Below, piece by piece: positions 7,524 to 14,360 of a stretch of DNA of 19,888 nt (its first letter is position 1; every line of letters begins with the position of its first letter). Location of the stretch: contig JAJTHJ010000358.1 of the NCBI GenBank assembly GCA_021298875.1, positions 1 to 19,888 of the forward strand. Direction: 5' to 3'. This DNA comes from Burkholderiales bacterium (GTDB taxonomy: Bacteria > Pseudomonadota > Gammaproteobacteria > Burkholderiales > Burkholderiaceae_F). A model generated the notes under the pieces. It searched no databases and was not told the origin of the DNA. It saw only the letters and a list, made by a program, of their open reading frames with translations. A program made the translations under genes and the position numbers.

Positions 7524-8087
7524 ATGGCCGAGAACGCCGCCGCGACCGACAACCGCCGCCTGCTGCTCAAGCTGCTGACGGTGGTGGTGCTGATGGGCGC
7601 CTTCGGTTGGGCGCTGGTGCCGATCTATCGCAAGATCTGCGAGATCACCGGCATCAACCTCGTCACCCGCGTCGATCCGGGCGCGGCCGAGCGGGCGCGC
7701 AACACGCAGGTGGACACGAGCCGCACGATCACCGTCGAGTTCGACGCCAACGAGCGCGGCCCCTGGCGCTTCAAGCCGCGCGTCAATCATCTGCAAGTGC
7801 ATCCCGGCGAACTCGTCCACGTGGACTACGACCTGGTCAACGTCGAGCCGCGGGCGACGGTCGGGCAGGCGATCCCGAGCTACGCGCCGATGCAGGCGGG
7901 CGGCTACTTCCAGAAGCTGGAGTGCTTCTGCTTCCAGCAGCAGGCGCTGGGCGCGGGCGAGACGCGCAGCTTTCCCGTCGTGTTCTTCATCGACCCCAAG
8001 CTGCCGCGCGACGTGACGCAGATCACGCTGTCGTACACCTTCTTTGAAATCCCGCGCGGCGCCGCACCGGCCGCCGGCGACAGCTGA
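7524..8087 (+). CDS. ctaG: Cytochrome c oxidase assembly protein CtaG/Cox11
   Basis: A 187-residue membrane-anchored copper chaperone that delivers copper to the CuB site of subunit I. It has a short cytoplasmic N-terminus, one membrane helix (about 14-35), then VPIYRKICEITGINLVTR with the conserved Cys39, and an immunoglobulin-like periplasmic domain. The Cu-binding pair Cys134 and Cys136 lies in KLECFCFQQQ, the hallmark of Cox11. Conserved stretches TVEFDANERGPWRFKP and FFIDPKLPRDVTQITLSYTFFEI are also present. The ATG at 7524 is chosen because upstream in-frame sequence overlaps the small assembly gene. It ends one base before the DUF2970 start. Confidence 0.96.
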   Translation: MAENAAATDNRRLLLKLLTVVVLMGAFGWALVPIYRKICEITGINLVTRVDPGAAERARNTQVDTSRTITVEFDANERGPWRFKPRVNHLQVHPGELVHVDYDLVNVEPRATVGQAIPSYAPMQAGGYFQKLECFCFQQQALGAGETRSFPVVFFIDPKLPRDVTQITLSYTFFEIPRGAAPAAGDS

Positions 8088-8088
8088 G

Positions 8089-8298
8089 ATGAACCCGCCG
8101 CCGACCCAGCGCAAGGCCAGCTTCGGCCAGACCGCCAGCGCGGTGTTCTGGTCGTTCTTCGGCGTGCGCAAGCGCGCCGACTACGAGGCCGATGCCGCGC
8201 AACTGAACCCCGTGCACGTGATCCTGATGGGCATCGCCGGCGCGGCGCTGTTTGTCGGCGTGCTGCTCGCCATCATCAAGTTCGTCGTGCTGCGCTAG
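8089..8298 (+). CDS. DUF2970 family small membrane protein
   Basis: A 69-residue protein with a cytoplasmic N-terminus (KASFGQTASAVFWSFFGVRKR) and one C-terminal membrane helix (about 43-68). The FWSFFGVRKRADYEADAAQLNPVHVI pattern matches the DUF2970 family, which is found in proteobacterial cytochrome oxidase clusters. Its function is unknown; a role in oxidase assembly is inferred only from position between ctaG and coxC. Its TAG stop lies inside the CTAG that borders the palindromic element downstream, so insertion of that element did not change the protein end if CTAG was the duplicated target. Confidence 0.85.
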   Translation: MNPPPTQRKASFGQTASAVFWSFFGVRKRADYEADAAQLNPVHVILMGIAGAALFVGVLLAIIKFVVLR

Positions 8299-8483
8299 TG
8301 TCCCGACCCATGAGTTTCGAGGCATTCCAACCTATGCTCGACTGGATCGAACGCAAAAATGGCGAAATCGGCGCCAGACGCGAAGCCGCGCGCAGCCGGG
8401 TTGGGAACCCGGCGAGCACGGCGACAAAGTATGGCGGCGATTCTCGCCATTTTTGTCTCGAAATTTATGGGTCGGGACACTAG
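8295..8483. mobile_element. MITE-like palindromic element in the cox operon
   Basis: The block fills the gap between DUF2970 and coxC and has nested inverted repeats. Outer arms of 27 bp (8295-8321 and 8457-8483) differ at two positions and begin CTAGTGTCCCGACCCAT. Inner arms CAAAAATGGCGA (8354-8365) pair with 8444-8455, and a 19-bp central palindrome lies at 8395-8413. The flanking CTAG on both sides could be a 4-bp target duplication around a 181-bp core (8299-8479) with TG...CA ends. The left half carries about 30 bp with no partner on the right. No transposase is encoded, so it would be a non-autonomous element. If excised, coxC would lie about 28 bp from DUF2970. Confidence 0.7.
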
Positions 8484-8511
8484 ACCCGGATTTACGCAAG
8501 GAGACTGTCCG

Positions 8512-9375
8512 ATGGGTTCCACCCACACCGCCACCGCCCCGCACTACTTCGTGCCCGGCCCGTCCAATTGGCCGATGGTCGGCATGATCGCAATGGGGCT
8601 GACGATGTTCGGCGCCTCGATGGTCGTCAACCGCTACGACCTGGGCTGGACCCTCATCGCCGCGGGCTTTGCGACGCTCGTTTACATGCTGGTCGGCTGG
8701 TTCGGCATCGTGATCCGCGAGTCCGAGCGCGGCGCCTACGGCAAGAACGTCGATACCAGCTTCCGCTGGGGGATGAGCTGGTTCATCTTCTCCGAGGTGA
8801 TGTTCTTTGCCTCGTTCTTCGGCGCGCTGTACTACGCGCGGGTGTTCGCGGTGCCGCAGCTGGGCGACTTCGACAACCGCCTGCTGTGGCCTGACTTCAC
8901 CTCCGCCTGGCCGACCGAAGGGCCGGCGGGCACCATCGAGCCGTTCCAGACGATCCCTGCCTGGCCGATCCCGACGATCAACACCCTGCTGCTCGTCACC
9001 TCAGGCATCTGGCTCACGTTGTCGCACCATGCGCTGCTCGCCAACCAGCGCAGCAAGGCGATCTTCTGGCTCGCCCTGACGCTGCTGTTCGGTCTGACCT
9101 TCGTCGGCGTGCAAGCCTGGGAGTACATGCACGCCTACCGCGACCTCAACCTGAAGCTGTCCTCCGGCATCTTCGGCTCGACCTTCTTCATGCTGACGGG
9201 CTTCCACGGCCTGCACGTGATCGTCGGCGCGATCATGCTGACGGTCGTGCTGCTGCGGCTGATGCGCGGCCACTTCCGCCCCGACCATCACTTTGCGTTC
9301 GAAGCGGCGGCCTGGTACTGGCACTTCGTCGATGTGGTGTGGATCGGCCTCTACATCATCGTGTACTGGCTGTAG
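8512..9375 (+). CDS. coxC: Cytochrome c oxidase subunit III
   Basis: A 287-residue protein with seven membrane helices, of usual length. Subunit III stabilises the catalytic core and helps proton uptake; it carries no metal. Family features include YFVPGPSNWPMVG at the start, WFGIVIRESERGAY, RWGMSWFIFSEVMFFASFFGALYY (with the conserved Glu in SEVMFF), TLSHHALL, WEYMHAYRDLNLKLSSGIFGSTFFMLTGFHGLHV and the C-terminal FEAAAWYWHFVDVVWIGLYI. AAGGAGA at 8498-8504 gives a strong ribosome-binding site for the ATG at 8512, just outside the palindromic element. It is the last gene of the operon, followed by a hairpin terminator. Confidence 0.97.
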   Translation: MGSTHTATAPHYFVPGPSNWPMVGMIAMGLTMFGASMVVNRYDLGWTLIAAGFATLVYMLVGWFGIVIRESERGAYGKNVDTSFRWGMSWFIFSEVMFFASFFGALYYARVFAVPQLGDFDNRLLWPDFTSAWPTEGPAGTIEPFQTIPAWPIPTINTLLLVTSGIWLTLSHHALLANQRSKAIFWLALTLLFGLTFVGVQAWEYMHAYRDLNLKLSSGIFGSTFFMLTGFHGLHVIVGAIMLTVVLLRLMRGHFRPDHHFAFEAAAWYWHFVDVVWIGLYIIVYWL

Positions 9376-9393
9376 CCATACGCGGCACCCGTG

Positions 9394-9423
9394 CGACAAA
9401 GGCGCCGGTGGGCGCCTTTGTCG
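9394..9423 (+). terminator. Intrinsic terminator after coxC
   Basis: A perfect 13-bp stem: CGACAAAGGCGCC, loop GGTG, then GGCGCCTTTGTCG, followed by TTTG. It stands 18 bp after the coxC stop and 9 bp before the end of the convergent DUF2909 gene. The U-run is short, but the stem is strong and well placed to end the cox transcript; it may also block the opposing transcript. Confidence 0.8.
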
Positions 9424-9432
9424 TTTGTGGCC

Positions 9433-9630
9433 TCAGTACCTGCGCGGCTCGAGCCAGCCCAGCCAGTACGCCAACCAGATGAAGGCGATCAGCGTCACCG
9501 ACAGCGCCACCCGCAGCCCGAGCATGCGCGCGGTGCGGCGGCCGCTGCCGCGGTCGCGCATCAGGAACACGAGCGCGGTGGCCAGCACGCCAAGGATGGC
9601 GACAAAGGCGAGTCCGATCACGGCTTTCAT
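9433..9630 (-). CDS. DUF2909 family twin-transmembrane protein
   Basis: A 65-residue protein with two membrane helices, MKAVIGLAFVAILGVLATALVFLM and about residues 38-58 (VALSVTLIAFIWLAYWLGW), joined by a basic loop RDRGSGRRTARMLGLR. This two-helix hairpin of about 65-70 residues is typical of DUF2909, found next to cytochrome oxidase genes in proteobacteria. The function is not known. It is on the opposite strand to all cox genes: convergent with coxC across the terminator and divergent from SURF1, with 27 bp between the starts. That short shared gap must hold both promoters, or one of them lies inside a gene. Confidence 0.8.
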   Translation of the reverse strand: MKAVIGLAFVAILGVLATALVFLMRDRGSGRRTARMLGLRVALSVTLIAFIWLAYWLGWLEPRRY

Positions 9631-9657
9631 GGGTCGGCATCGTAGCGAACCGCAGCC

Positions 9658-10392
9658 ATGACCCGCACCCGCACGGTGATCGCGCTGGTGGCGGCGGCCG
9701 CCGGCATCGCCGCCACCGTCGCGCTCGGCAACTGGCAGACGCGCCGCGCCGAGCAGAAGCTGGCGCTCGAAGCGCAGTGGGACGCGGCGCTGGCGATGGC
9801 GCCGACTGTGCTCGACGCCGGCAGTGCCGCGCAGATCGCCCGGCGCCTGCCGGCACGGGTGCGGGCCGAAGGCGAGTTCATGCACGCCAAGTCCGTCTGG
9901 CTCGACAACCGGCAGCTCGACGGCCGCGCCGGCCTGTGGCTCGCCACGCCGCTGCGCACTGCGGACGGCGCGGTGGTGCTCGTGCTGCGCGGCTGGGCCG
10001 CGCGCGACCCCGCCGACCGTGCGCGTTTACCCGACGCGGCGCAACCAGCGGGCCGCGTCGCGGTCGAAGGGATTGCCTTGGCGCAGGCGCCGCGCCTGTA
10101 CGAACTCGGCAGCCCGCAGATGAGCGGCCCTCTGCCCGCTGTTTGGCAGAACCTCGACCTGCCGGCCTACGAGCGTGCCAGCAGCCTGACCGTGGCGCCG
10201 TTGATCGTGATGCAGACTTCCGACCTTGCCGATGGGCTCGTACGCCGCTGGGCGCGGCCGGCGAGCGGTGTTGAAAAGCACCGCGGCTACGCCTTCCAGT
10301 GGTACGTGCTGGCGGCCACCCTCACCGTGCTGACCGCGGTGCTGGGCCTGCGGGCGCTGCGCCGCGCAAAGGAAAATCGTGACCCAACGTAA
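9658..10392 (+). CDS. SURF1 family cytochrome oxidase assembly protein
   Basis: A 244-residue membrane protein with two helices flanking a periplasmic domain: residues about 6-24 and 277-free C-terminal helix at about 217-236. SURF1 (Shy1 in yeast) helps insert heme a into subunit I. The first helix leads into GNWQTRRAEQKLAL, the SURF1 xGxWQxxRxxxK pattern. Middle segments VRAEGEFMHAKSVWLDNRQLDGRAGLWLATPL and VVLVLRGWAARD match the family, and the C-terminal KHRGYAFQWYVLAATL is its conserved end (H-x-x-YAxQWF-like). It overlaps the next gene by 14 bases. It starts the heme/copper supply part of the cluster. Confidence 0.92.
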   Translation: MTRTRTVIALVAAAAGIAATVALGNWQTRRAEQKLALEAQWDAALAMAPTVLDAGSAAQIARRLPARVRAEGEFMHAKSVWLDNRQLDGRAGLWLATPLRTADGAVVLVLRGWAARDPADRARLPDAAQPAGRVAVEGIALAQAPRLYELGSPQMSGPLPAVWQNLDLPAYERASSLTVAPLIVMQTSDLADGLVRRWARPASGVEKHRGYAFQWYVLAATLTVLTAVLGLRALRRAKENRDPT

Positions 10393-10969
10393 ATCGCATT
10401 GGCGCCGCTACCGCGCGCTGTATCTGCTGATCGCGCTGTGCGTGGCACCCGTGGTGGCCTCGTACCTCGCCTACTACGTCTGGCAGCCGACCGGCCGCAG
10501 CAACTACGGCACGCTGATCGACCCGCAGCGCACGGTGCCGGCCACGCTGCAACTGCGCGAACTCGACGGCACGCCGTTTCCGGCAAGCCAGCTGCGTGGC
10601 CAGTGGTTTATGGTGACGGTCGATCGCGGCCACTGCGCCGAGGCCTGCCAGCAGAAGCTGTGGAACATGCGCCAGGTTCGCACCGCCACCGGCCGCGAGC
10701 GCGACCGCATCGACCGCGTGCTGCTCCTGATCGACGAGGAGCCGCCCACCACGATGCTGCTGCGCGAGTACGAGGGCACGCGCGTGCTGCGCGCCGACGC
10801 CGCGCAGTTACGCAGCTTTCTGCCGCTGGACGCGGGCATGGCCCTGGAGGGGCCGATCTGGCTGATCGACCCGCTCGGCAACCTGATGCTGCGCTGGCCG
10901 CCGGGCGCCGAGCCCAAGGGCATCAAGCGCGATCTGGACAAGGTGCTGAAGGCCTCGAGGATCGGATAG
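10379..10969 (+). CDS. Membrane-anchored SCO/thioredoxin-like protein lacking the copper-ligand His
   Basis: A 196-residue protein starting at a GTG that overlaps the SURF1 end by 14 bases. One membrane helix (about 12-34) anchors a domain with a thioredoxin-like layout: LRELDGTPFPASQLRGQWFMVTVDRGHCAEACQ with a CxxxC pair (Cys86, Cys90) where SCO proteins have CPxxCP, then VLLLIDEEPP, and GPIWLIDPLGNLMLRWPPG matching the SCO HTAGSYVFDKEGRV region. The proline after the first Cys is missing and there is no histidine after residue 85, so the third copper ligand of true SCO is absent. Proteins of this kind recur between SURF1 and ctaA in betaproteobacteria. A redox role in CuA assembly is inference. 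Confidence 0.7.
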   Translation: MTQRKSHWRRYRALYLLIALCVAPVVASYLAYYVWQPTGRSNYGTLIDPQRTVPATLQLRELDGTPFPASQLRGQWFMVTVDRGHCAEACQQKLWNMRQVRTATGRERDRIDRVLLLIDEEPPTTMLLREYEGTRVLRADAAQLRSFLPLDAGMALEGPIWLIDPLGNLMLRWPPGAEPKGIKRDLDKVLKASRIG

Positions 10970-10975
10970 CGCTCG

Positions 10976-12094
10976 ATGGAACCGGGCGCGCTCTTCTGGT
11001 TGGCGGTCAAGGCGGTGGCGATCGCGGCGCTGCCGCTGGCCTACGTGTTCTTCTCGCGCGCGCCGGACAAGTTCCGCAAGCTCGCCTGGGTGACGGCGTT
11101 TCTGACGTTCGACCTGATCCTGTTCGGCGCCTTTACGCGCCTGACCGACTCCGGTCTCGGCTGCCCGGACTGGCCGGGCTGCTACGGCCATTCCAACCCG
11201 CTGTCGGCGGGCGAGTCGATCCGCGCCGCCGAGACGGCGCAGCCGACCGGGCCGGTGACGATGACCAAGGCCTGGATCGAGATGCTGCATCGCTACTTTG
11301 CGATGGCGGTCGGCTTCCTGATCGTCGTGCTGATGGTGATGGCGTGGCAGCGCTGGCGGCGCGACCGCAGCCGCTCGCCCTGGCTCGCCACGGTGATCTT
11401 CTTTGCCGTGTGCCTGCAAGGCGCCTTCGGCGCGTGGACGGTGACGATGAAGTTGCAGCCACTGATCGTCACCGTGCACCTGCTGGGTGGACTGACGCTG
11501 CTGGCGCTGCTGGTGTGGTTGGCGCTGCGGGAGGGAGGGGTGGCGTCGTTTCCGCGAAAGCGGGAACCCAGTGTCTTTCGTGACGTTGCTGGGTTCCCGC
11601 TTTCGCGGGAACGACGCGTTAAAGGGTTGGCCGTGTTCGCTCTCGCGCTGCTGTATGCCCAAATCGCCCTCGGCGGCTGGGTTAGCACCAATTACGCGGT
11701 GCTGGCCTGCCCGGACTTCCCGCTGTGCCAGGGACAGTGGCTGCCGCCGATGAACTTTGCCCAGGGTTTCACGCTTTGGCGCGACCTGGGCGAAACGGCC
11801 AGCGGCGAGCCGATCGTCTTTGCCGCGCTGGTGGCCATCCACTGGACGCACCGGCACTTTGCCTATCTGGTGTTCGCGGTGCTCGGGCTGCTGGCGTGGC
11901 GCTTGTGGCGCGTGCCGGGCTGCGAGCGGTTGGCGCGTGCGCTGGTTGCGCTGCTGTTGGTCCAGCTCGCCACCGGCGTCTCCAATGTGGTGTTCGCCTG
12001 GCCGCTGCTGGCCGCCGTGCTGCACACCGGCGGCGCGGCGCTGCTGGTGGGCGTTCTGGTAGCGATCAACTTCCGGTTGGCGCGCCTGTGGTGA
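10976..12094 (+). CDS. ctaA: Heme A synthase CtaA/Cox15, with an in-frame repeat insertion
   Basis: A 372-residue eight-helix membrane protein that oxidises the C8 methyl of heme O to a formyl, giving heme A. Each half has a conserved helix pair: EMLHRYFA (Glu102, His105) and TVHLLGG (His168) in the first, AIHWTHRHFAY (His289, 292, 294) and VLHTGGAA (His350) in the second. Loop Cys pairs are Cys63/Cys69 (GLGCPDWPGCYG) and Cys245/Cys251 (LACPDFPLCQG). Residues 190-214, between helices 4 and 5, are encoded by a palindromic dispersed repeat and are Arg/Pro-rich, unlike the family. The insertion is in a connecting loop and keeps the frame, so the enzyme is probably functional. Confidence 0.93.
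   Translation: MEPGALFWLAVKAVAIAALPLAYVFFSRAPDKFRKLAWVTAFLTFDLILFGAFTRLTDSGLGCPDWPGCYGHSNPLSAGESIRAAETAQPTGPVTMTKAWIEMLHRYFAMAVGFLIVVLMVMAWQRWRRDRSRSPWLATVIFFAVCLQGAFGAWTVTMKLQPLIVTVHLLGGLTLLALLVWLALREGGVASFPRKREPSVFRDVAGFPLSRERRVKGLAVFALALLYAQIALGGWVSTNYAVLACPDFPLCQGQWLPPMNFAQGFTLWRDLGETASGEPIVFAALVAIHWTHRHFAYLVFAVLGLLAWRLWRVPGCERLARALVALLLVQLATGVSNVVFAWPLLAAVLHTGGAALLVGVLVAINFRLARLW
11543..11617. repeat. REP-like palindrome inserted in frame in ctaA
   Basis: Two 29-bp arms (11543-11571 and 11589-11617) differ at one position and enclose a 17-base loop. The arms contain CCGCGAAAGCGGGAACCCAG, the core of a dispersed repeat common in proteobacterial intergenic regions (variants of TTCCCGCGAAAGCGGGAATCC). 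The block is exactly 75 bp, 25 codons, and starts on a codon boundary. Read in the ctaA frame it begins ASFPRKREPS and ends FPLSRERR, the well-known spurious translation of this repeat. Confidence 0.9.
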
Positions 12095-12277
12095 TCCGCG
12101 GCGAGTTAGAGCGCCGGGTTGTGAGGCTAGGATTGGTACCGTTTGTCTCGACGGCGCCATTCGCCAAGACGATGCCCCAAAAGACTGCCCCGCAGAACCG
12201 TGGTTCCGAGTTGACCGCTACTGAATCGGGTTGTTCGTTGAGATCGGTAGCGGGGAGATTCGGTTAGGCGGCAGAAC
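12095..12277. other. Lower-GC spacer between ctaA and the HIT-like gene
   Basis: A 183-bp stretch with no convincing gene. A hand count over 12121-12240 gives about 57% G+C, clearly below the surrounding cox genes. It contains GTTAGGC at 12263-12269, but no matching partner site was found upstream. No promoter stands out. Together with the HIT-like gene it looks like one inserted segment (about 12095-12760). Confidence 0.5.
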
Positions 12278-12727
12278 GTGCGCACCACCGTCTTCGTTAC
12301 CGTCGCTTTCGTTATCGGCATTGTCGCTGGCGGCTACGCCTTCTCGGGCAGCATCCCGCGCTCGTTTCTGGCCGTTCATGACTGCGGTCAGCGATGCCTC
12401 GAGCCGCGCGACTTGCTCGGCCTTCTTGCGTCCGCAGGCATCCGGCATGCACCTAGGCTGCTTCTTTTCAAGGTCGCCGAGTCAACAAAGTGTGTAGGCA
12501 TTCGGCACTGGGAGCCAGAGGGGCGCTACCACGTGGTGTACTTCCCGAAGCGGGACGTGCGCAATGTCATGGAACTGACGGAACAGGACGCTCCATTCTT
12601 GCTGGACTGCTTGGCGCTCGCTCGCAAGCACGTCGCCGCTGCGGGGTTTCAGAACTATCGCTTTGTCAGCAGCGGTCCAGCGCTACAGCACGCCACCTAT
12701 TTCCACTTCCACGTCATTGCGCGCTGA
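12278..12727 (+). CDS. HIT-like (histidine triad) hydrolase with N-terminal membrane anchor
   Basis: A 149-residue protein from a GTG start, with an N-terminal signal or anchor helix (about 4-23). The C-terminus has GFQNYRFVSSGPALQHATYFHFHVIAR, the end of a HIT domain: the triad reads Tyr141-x-His143-x-His145, so the middle, catalytic His is kept and the first is Tyr. HIT proteins are nucleotidyl hydrolases or transferases. A membrane-anchored form recalls CDP-diacylglycerol pyrophosphatase (Cdh), but similarity outside the motif is not clear, so the substrate is unknown. Two Cys (36, 40) follow the anchor. Base composition is lower in GC than the neighbours, and the gene splits the usual ctaA-ctaB pair, suggesting acquisition. 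Confidence 0.65.
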   Translation: MRTTVFVTVAFVIGIVAGGYAFSGSIPRSFLAVHDCGQRCLEPRDLLGLLASAGIRHAPRLLLFKVAESTKCVGIRHWEPEGRYHVVYFPKRDVRNVMELTEQDAPFLLDCLALARKHVAAAGFQNYRFVSSGPALQHATYFHFHVIAR

Positions 12728-12782
12728 GGTGCCGCCTCCGTAGCCCTCTACGCGTAAACTAATGTGTTTCGCTTCCGTTGCC

Positions 12783-13679
12783 ATGTCTACCACCACCCGC
12801 ACCGCCGACGCTCCGCTGCCGCATCTGGCGCGCCAGTATTGGTTGCTGACCAAGCCGCGCGTCACGCAACTGGCGATCTTTTGCGCGGTGATCGGCATGC
12901 TGCTGTCCACGGACGGCATCCCGTCGCTGTCGCGCCTGCTGTTCGCCACGCTCGGCATCTGGCTGCTGGCGGGCGCCGCGTTTGCGGTCAACTCGATCAT
13001 CGAGCGGCACATCGACGCCAAGATGGCCCGCACGCGGATGCGCCCGCTGGCGCGCGGGGAGATCACGCCGGTGCAGGCGATCGTCTTTTCAGGCGTGATC
13101 GGCGGCGCCGGCATGTGGGTGCTCAATACGCTGGTCAACCCGCTGACGATGTGGCTCACCTTCGCCACCTTCGTCGGCTACGCGGTGATCTACACGGTGC
13201 TGCTCAAGCCCTACACACCGCAGAACATCGTGATCGGCGGCATGAGCGGCGCGATGCCGCCGGTGCTCGGCTGGGCGGCGATCACCAACAGCGCGCCGGC
13301 CGAAGCCTGGGTGCTGGCGTTGATCATCTTCGTCTGGACGCCGCCGCACTTCTGGGCGCTGGCGCTGTACCGGGTGGACGACTACCGCGCCTCGGGCCTG
13401 CCGATGCTGCCGATCACCCACGGGCCGGAGCTGACCCGGCTGCACATCTTTCTCTACACGCTGGTGCTGGTGGCGACCACCACGCTGCCCTTCGTGCTGC
13501 AAATGTCGGGCTGGTTGTATCTGGCGGCGGCGCTCGCGCTGGGCGGTGTGTTCCTGCGTTACGCGTGGCGGCTGCACCGCGACTATTCCGACGCGCTGGC
13601 GCGCGAGACCTTCCGCTACTCGATCGTCTATCTGGCCGCGCTGTTCGCCGCGCTGCTGGTCGATCACTACCTGGTATGA
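12783..13679 (+). CDS. ctaB: Protoheme IX farnesyltransferase (heme O synthase)
   Basis: A 298-residue UbiA-superfamily membrane enzyme with about nine helices; it adds a farnesyl group to heme B to give heme O, the substrate of CtaA. Family motifs are LTKPRVTQLAIFCAVIGM near the start, NSIIERHIDAKMARTRMRPLARG (the prenyl-diphosphate/Mg site, NxxxExxxDxxMxRTxxRP), YTPQNIVIGGMSGAMPPVLGWAA, and WTPPHFWALALYRVDDYRASGLPMLP with the second Asp-rich region. I chose the ATG at 12783 because MSTTTRTADAP resembles related starts; an in-frame ATG at 12762 would add seven residues. Neither has a clear ribosome-binding site. Its TGA overlaps the ATG of sco (ATGA, 13676-13679). Confidence 0.96.
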   Translation: MSTTTRTADAPLPHLARQYWLLTKPRVTQLAIFCAVIGMLLSTDGIPSLSRLLFATLGIWLLAGAAFAVNSIIERHIDAKMARTRMRPLARGEITPVQAIVFSGVIGGAGMWVLNTLVNPLTMWLTFATFVGYAVIYTVLLKPYTPQNIVIGGMSGAMPPVLGWAAITNSAPAEAWVLALIIFVWTPPHFWALALYRVDDYRASGLPMLPITHGPELTRLHIFLYTLVLVATTTLPFVLQMSGWLYLAAALALGGVFLRYAWRLHRDYSDALARETFRYSIVYLAALFAALLVDHYLV

Positions 13680-14254
13680 GGTCGCGGCGCCGGTTGCTCG
13701 CCGCGCTGGCGGCGCTGCCGCTTGTCGCTTGCGAGCGCGTGGCGCCGAAGTTCAACAGTGTCGATATCACCGGCGCCGACTACGCGCGCGACTTTGCGCT
13801 GAACGATGCGCAAGGCCAGCGGCGCACGCTGGCGGACTTTCGCGGCAAGGTGGTGGTGGTGTTCTTCGGCTTCGCGCAGTGCCCGGACGTGTGTCCCGGC
13901 ACGCTGTCGCAACTGGCGGAGATCAGGCGCCGGCTCGGCGCGGACGGCGACAAGCTGCAAGCGGTCTTCATCACCGTCGACCCGGAGCGCGACACGCCGG
14001 CGGTGCTGGCGCAGTACGTGCCGGCGTTCGACCCGAGCTTCATCGGTCTGTACGGCACGCCGGAAGAAACCGCCAAGGTGGCCAAGGACTTCAAGGTGTT
14101 TTATCAGAAGGTGGCGGGCAAGACGCCGACCTCCTACACCATCGACCACACCGCCGGCAGCTACGTGTTCGACAAGGAGGGCCGTGTGCGGCTCTTCGTC
14201 AGGCACGCGCAGCCGCTGGAGGCGACGCTGGCGGACATCAAGCAACTGCTGTAG
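13676..14254 (+). CDS. SCO1/SenC family copper chaperone (lipoprotein)
   Basis: A 192-residue protein beginning with a basic, hydrophobic signal and a lipobox LVAC (Cys19), so it is probably a lipoprotein facing the periplasm. The thioredoxin-like domain carries CPDVCP (Cys69, Cys73) and His158 in YTIDHTAGSYVFD, the three copper ligands of SCO proteins, plus FITVDPERDTP and DKEGRVRLF. SCO delivers copper to, or reduces, the CuA site of subunit II. It overlaps ctaB by four bases, so the two are coupled. Unlike the SCO-like gene at 10379, this one keeps all ligands and is likely the working chaperone for the oxidase. Confidence 0.95.
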   Translation: MRSRRRLLAALAALPLVACERVAPKFNSVDITGADYARDFALNDAQGQRRTLADFRGKVVVVFFGFAQCPDVCPGTLSQLAEIRRRLGADGDKLQAVFITVDPERDTPAVLAQYVPAFDPSFIGLYGTPEETAKVAKDFKVFYQKVAGKTPTSYTIDHTAGSYVFDKEGRVRLFVRHAQPLEATLADIKQLL

Positions 14255-14303
14255 TCCAACTCTGGTGCGGGGGTGTGCCGGCGACCGCGACGGTCTTGCC
14301 TTA

Positions 14304-14339
14304 CCCCGATCCCTATCTGTGTACCTCGCCGGATCGGGG
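14304..14339. repeat. Inverted repeat downstream of sco
   Basis: Perfect 9-bp arms CCCCGATCC (14304-14312) and GGATCGGGG (14331-14339) with an 18-base loop, 50 bp after the sco stop. There is no T-run, so it is not a standard intrinsic terminator, though it could stabilise or end the sco transcript. Confidence 0.5.
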
Positions 14340-14360
14340 CACCCACGCCCCCACCCCAGT

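Noticed and set aside
5115..8171. Very long open frame (1018 codons) on the minus strand opposite coxBA-ctaG
   Set aside because: It is antisense to four well-recognised cox genes, has no family motif and a composition dominated by His, Arg, Asp and Gln; long antisense frames are usual at this GC content.
8298..8483. Small frames on both strands within the palindromic element (for example one starting MSRPMSFEAF)
   Set aside because: They fall entirely inside the inverted repeats, and their two ends are translations of the same palindrome; no ribosome-binding site.
12263..12269. GTTAGGC resembling an integron attC core site next to the HIT-like gene
   Set aside because: No RYYYAAC partner with attC-like inner boxes was found on either side of the gene, and there is no integrase; a 7-base match alone is expected by chance.
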